Source: Fredericiella sp038205395 (GTDB lineage Bacteria > Chloroflexota > Anaerolineae > Caldilineales > Caldilineaceae). Taken from it: a stretch of 35,456 nt of DNA. The stretch covers positions 1-35,456 of the forward strand of contig JBBRBX010000057.1 of the NCBI GenBank assembly GCA_038205395.1, read 5' to 3'. The notes beneath the pieces are model-generated. The model saw only the letters and a program-made list of their open reading frames with translations. It was not told the origin of the DNA and searched no databases. A program made the position numbers and the translations under genes. Shown here in pieces: positions 32,416 through 35,456 of the stretch (position 1 is its first letter; each line of letters starts with the position of its first letter).

Positions 32416-33306
32416 CTACTTTTGGCCGACTACAGCGGTTGCTGTATGCAGCGAGCCGGCGCGCACAAAGCGCACAGCGACTGATTGGCCGCCTGCACCC
32501 ATAAGGCGCCCCTGCAGGTCGTCCAGTTGGCGCAGCGGATTGCCGTCGATGCTGACTAGTACATCACCTTGCAACATACCAGCCTGCGCCGCTGAGCCAT
32601 CCGCCTCCACCGACATCAACATGAGGCCGCTCTGCTGGTCAAGTTCGGCCTGCAGCGCCGCATCAAGCCGCACAGGCTGAATGCTAATGCCCAGATAGCC
32701 GCGCGGCATATGCCCATGCGCCAGAATCGTCTCCACCACCCGATTGACCGTGGCAGCCGGGATCGTGAGGCTGGCCCCGCGCGCCAGCGCCGACGAGTTG
32801 ATGCCCGCCACACGGCCATCGGCGGCAACCAGCGGTCCACCGGAAAAGCCGGGGTACATGACGATGTCGCTTTGCAGATAATGATCCACTTCGCCGCCGG
32901 CAGAGGTGTGAAATGCGCCGCCCAACGCAGTCACCATCCCTAACACGGCCTGCACGGTGCGGCCAGGACGGCCCAACGCCAGTGCCAGACTGCCTGCACG
33001 CAGATCAGCGGCCTCCACCCAGACGACGGGCGCCAGTTGGATGCCGCTTATACGCAGCACAGCCAGATCGGTGCTGGGGTCGCGCCCCACCAGTTGGGCA
33101 GTGGCGCTTTCACCATTGGGCAGGCCAACAGTGAGATTGTCGTCACGCTCGATAACATGGTGTGCAGTCACAACCACGCCATCCGCGCTGTAGACTACAC
33201 CGCTGGCAGGCAAACGGCTGCGCCCTTCGACGCGCACCACACCGGCCCCTGTACTTTCGACGAGATCGGCCAGTGCATTGGACAGGGAAGTCAATACTTC
33301 AGACAT
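32416..33306 (-). CDS. HtrA/DegP-like serine protease without signal peptide
   Basis: A 296-residue trypsin-fold protease with one PDZ domain. The triad is visible: His50 in VVTAHHVIE, Asp80 in DPSTDLAVLRI and Ser155 in YPGFSGGPLV. The PDZ domain starts at GYLGISIQ (about 207) and includes AAQAGMLQGDVLVSIDGNPL. Start ATG 33306 has AAGGAG at good spacing. From that start there is no signal peptide or membrane anchor, unlike most HtrA proteins, so a cytoplasmic location is implied. The frame is open to an ATG at 33393, but the added residues (RRKASRRETGNRICCVV) do not form a proper signal. An inverted repeat lies in the leader. It may be co-transcribed with the lipase-type gene upstream. Confidence 0.88.
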   Translation of the reverse strand: MSEVLTSLSNALADLVESTGAGVVRVEGRSRLPASGVVYSADGVVVTAHHVIERDDNLTVGLPNGESATAQLVGRDPSTDLAVLRISGIQLAPVVWVEAADLRAGSLALALGRPGRTVQAVLGMVTALGGAFHTSAGGEVDHYLQSDIVMYPGFSGGPLVAADGRVAGINSSALARGASLTIPAATVNRVVETILAHGHMPRGYLGISIQPVRLDAALQAELDQQSGLMLMSVEADGSAAQAGMLQGDVLVSIDGNPLRQLDDLQGRLMGAGGQSVAVRFVRAGSLHTATAVVGQK

Positions 33307-33326
33307 AGCAGCTCCTTGATTGGAAA

Positions 33327-33366
33327 ACTGGAAACAGGATACAACACAACATATTCTGTTTCCAGT
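33327..33366. repeat. Inverted repeat in the leader of the HtrA-like gene
   Basis: ACTGGAAACAG (33327-33337) and CTGTTTCCAGT (33356-33366) are perfect 11-base inverted copies; the stem extends inwards to 15 bp with one G-T pair, leaving a 10-base loop. On the minus strand it is followed by TTT. It sits between the lipase-type stop (33441) and the protease start (33306), so it may be a weak terminator, an attenuator or an operator. Confidence 0.6.
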
Positions 33367-33440
33367 CTCGCGCCGAGAAGCCTTGCGCCGCATCCATCAA
33401 ACGGCTAGCGAGCCGCCGATAGATCGGTTAGTAAAGTCGA

Positions 33441-34637
33441 TCAGGGGCAGTTGTCTGGAGCAGCCTTCCCAGCCAGGCGGTCTGCCAGCCACACCAACAG
33501 TTCGGGGATTGCCGGCTGAACCACGGTAAAATGGGTTGCACCGGGATACTCTTGATAAAAAACAGTATTGTCTTGTTGACACAGACGCTGCACAAAACGC
33601 TCCGTAGTTTCCGGCAGGATAATGTTGTCAGCGCTGCCTTGCATTACAAACAGAGGAGCGAATGTTTTGGCGTGGCCCGGTGTGTTGGCTTCAATATAGC
33701 TGCTCCAAGGGGCGGTGGCGGCAGGATTAGCCTTAAAGTACAAGCTCGGCAGTTCGCGGCTGAACGACTGCACCGCGCCGAAGGTGCATTGGGTGTATAT
33801 GTGCGACAGCATACCCAATCCTGGCTCGGTCAACAGTTGATCGGCGCGCAGATCAGGATAGGCGCTGCTCCAGGCGCCGGCAACCATCATCGCTAAGGCC
33901 GTGTTGGCTCCTTTTTGATCACTGCCCAGCATAGAGCCAACCAGTTCAGAAAGCTCTGCTGCCGGTGCGATTAAGGCGACTCCAGGCACAACCAATTCGG
34001 GCGCATAGGCGGCGGCCAACTGTCCGGCAAAAGCTGCACCGTGGCCGCCTTGCGAATGGCCGACAATCAACACCGGCTCTTGCAGCGGCAGCGACGGAAA
34101 CTGTTTAGCCGCACGCGCAGCATCGAGCACGTTGCGGCCCTCCACCTCACCGACCAAGTAAGAATAGGGGCCGGGTGCGCCCATCCCCTGCAAATCGCTC
34201 AACACAACAGCATAACCCGCCTCGACAAAGGGTCTGACCTCACTCTGGAACATGTCGGGAAATGTAGTGCGGTTGGGCGACATGAGCAGCGACGGCGCAC
34301 ACGCGCGGCCTATACCCGATGTGCCGTGTGCAACCGTGATCAGAGGAAAACCATTCGTCGGCGCCGGACGGTCGGGAGCAAACAATGTACCGGAGACGGC
34401 TATGTCTTGACCGTCCAGCGCTGTAGAACGATACAGAATGCGCCAGCCACGCATCCCAGGCGGCGCCGGCCACGCCTCATATCGCAAGATATCGCCCGGC
34501 TTGCCTGCAGCCAGCGGATCAGGCGGTGTGTAAAACGGTGTAACCAGCGGTGGCATCAAACTGTCCGCCACCAGCAGCACACTGATTACTGCCGCCACAA
34601 CCACAAAGGCAACAGTCCAACGAACTAGCTTGCGCAC
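33441..34637 (-). CDS. Secretory-lipase-type alpha/beta hydrolase
   Basis: A 398-residue hydrolase of the LIP (secretory lipase, PF03583-like) group. An N-terminal hydrophobic segment (WTVAFVVVAAVISVLLVADS, about 7-26) acts as signal anchor or uncleaved signal, placing the enzyme outside. The oxyanion region is VAHGTSGIG (about 102-110). The nucleophile is Ser195 in VGHSQGGHG, the acid Asp337 in QGSADNIILP and the base His369 in PGATHFTV, a complete triad. Four cysteines (for example RACAPS, YTQCTF, QRLCQQ) could form disulphides. Substrates in this group are esters and triglycerides; the real one is unknown. It starts 20 bases after the alcohol dehydrogenase stop on the same strand. Confidence 0.87.
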   Translation of the reverse strand: MRKLVRWTVAFVVVAAVISVLLVADSLMPPLVTPFYTPPDPLAAGKPGDILRYEAWPAPPGMRGWRILYRSTALDGQDIAVSGTLFAPDRPAPTNGFPLITVAHGTSGIGRACAPSLLMSPNRTTFPDMFQSEVRPFVEAGYAVVLSDLQGMGAPGPYSYLVGEVEGRNVLDAARAAKQFPSLPLQEPVLIVGHSQGGHGAAFAGQLAAAYAPELVVPGVALIAPAAELSELVGSMLGSDQKGANTALAMMVAGAWSSAYPDLRADQLLTEPGLGMLSHIYTQCTFGAVQSFSRELPSLYFKANPAATAPWSSYIEANTPGHAKTFAPLFVMQGSADNIILPETTERFVQRLCQQDNTVFYQEYPGATHFTVVQPAIPELLVWLADRLAGKAAPDNCP

Positions 34638-34657
34638 GGCGCTCCCCAGGTCGAAAT

Positions 34658-35456
34658 CTAGAAATCGATATCGTTGCCTTCGTAGACATACTCAAACATC
34701 TGCGCCAGTTCTTCACTTTCGGGGATGCGTGGCGCCGTAAAGAACTGGGTGTCCTGCTCGGCATATTCGACCAACTTGGGCAGCGCAGCGTCAAAATCCG
34801 CGCGGCTGACGCCAAAGTCGGCCATAGACATCGGTTGGGCGACAGCACGCTGCAGGTCACGGATTTTCTCCACCAACAGGCGGCCCGCGGCCTCTGGGTC
34901 GCGGCTGTCGCTCCAGCCCAGAAAGCGCACGATGTCCACATAGCGGCCCAGCCCGCCATTGACGGTGAATTCCGTAATGTAAGGCAGGTAGAGCGAGACG
35001 GCCCGCCCATGCGGCTGCTTGAACAGCGAGCCAAAGCTGTGGCCCATAGCATGCGCCAAACCCAGGTTGGAGTTGCCAAAGCCCAGACCGGCCAGCGAAG
35101 CGGCAACCCCCATCTTGTCGCGCGCCTCCAGATCGCTGCCGTCCTTGTACGCCCGCTCCAGATAGGCAAAGACCAACTGGGCAGCCTTGAGACAGAGACC
35201 GTCCGAAAAATCGTTGGCCCAGGCGGCAGTGTAGCCCTCAATGGCATGGGTCAGGGCATCCAGCCCCGTATCGGCAGTCACGCGCGGGGGCAGCCCGATC
35301 GTCAGCGACGGATCGACGATGGCCAGCGTCGGCACTAGTTCCCGGCTGCCGGTGCTGAACTTGCGCTTTTCCTCCGTGTCGGTCAGCACCAACGCCCAGG
35401 TGACTTCGCTGCCGGTGCCGCTGGTGGTGGGGATAGCGATCAGCTTGGCTTTGTGC
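34658..35456 (-). CDS. Iron-containing alcohol dehydrogenase, 5' end outside the window
   Basis: The C-terminal 265 residues of a group III (iron-type) alcohol dehydrogenase, which oxidises alcohols or reduces aldehydes with NAD(P). The frame runs off the right edge. The first visible residues include IAIPTTSGTGSEVT, the nucleotide-pocket motif of the family. Metal ligands follow in VTADTGLDALTHAIEGY (Asp and His) and NLGLAHAMGHSFG (two His). Family length is about 380-400, so roughly 120-130 residues are missing. The C-terminus ends MFEYVYEGNDIDF. It leads a probable operon with the lipase-type hydrolase. The substrate is not shown; relatives act on ethanol, butanol, lactaldehyde or 1,3-propanediol. 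Confidence 0.93.
   Translation of the reverse strand, partial: HKAKLIAIPTTSGTGSEVTWALVLTDTEEKRKFSTGSRELVPTLAIVDPSLTIGLPPRVTADTGLDALTHAIEGYTAAWANDFSDGLCLKAAQLVFAYLERAYKDGSDLEARDKMGVAASLAGLGFGNSNLGLAHAMGHSFGSLFKQPHGRAVSLYLPYITEFTVNGGLGRYVDIVRFLGWSDSRDPEAAGRLLVEKIRDLQRAVAQPMSMADFGVSRADFDAALPKLVEYAEQDTQFFTAPRIPESEELAQMFEYVYEGNDIDF

Overview
The window looks like a piece of chromosome from a GC-rich free-living bacterium, most probably a member of the Chloroflexota (Caldilineae/Anaerolineae-like). That placement is inference, from the style of several proteins: a cyclase-AAA-TPR giant, Thr/Pro-rich spacers on surface proteins, a secreted protein ending in a YLPxLRR-type tail, and DnaG with a C-x3-C zinc half-site. 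No rRNA or other decisive marker is present. I see no insertion sequence, prophage or CRISPR array.

Left part (1-7143): the end of an MFS permease, then a probable membrane-lipid operon (DedA protein, GT4 glycosyltransferase, SCP2-like protein) behind a good sigma-70 promoter. Next comes the dnaG-rpoD pair, with overlapping stop and start codons, behind a consensus promoter (TTGACA, 18 bp, TATAAT). A tRNA-Asn gene follows, with its own near-consensus promoter and a strong terminator downstream.

Middle (7238-18719): a hybrid histidine kinase, a small lipoprotein, a channel-like protein with a non-canonical selectivity filter, an SMP-30/gluconolactonase-like enzyme, and a membrane protein with a degenerate dimerisation domain. 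A three-gene minus-strand operon of unknown envelope proteins with Thr/Pro-rich spacers (18719 down to 13404) closes this part.

Right part (18874-35456): an orphan iron-type ABC substrate-binding lipoprotein; an M20 peptidase; a CaiB/BaiF CoA-transferase; a 1,416-residue double-cyclase/AAA/TPR protein; a secreted zinc metalloprotease; a Crp/Fnr regulator; a DUF3307 membrane protein; two tandem single-domain response regulators; an HtrA-like serine protease; a secretory-lipase-type hydrolase; and the 3' part of an iron-containing alcohol dehydrogenase.

The most interesting reading is a possible cyclic-nucleotide circuit. The giant protein carries two complementary half-active cyclase domains, like mammalian soluble adenylyl cyclase. 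A Crp-family regulator lies 2.9 kb away with its nucleotide-binding and TGTGA-reading residues kept. A 13/16 match to the E. coli CRP site sits in that regulator's own divergent upstream region. The second candidate for something undescribed is the three-gene envelope operon.
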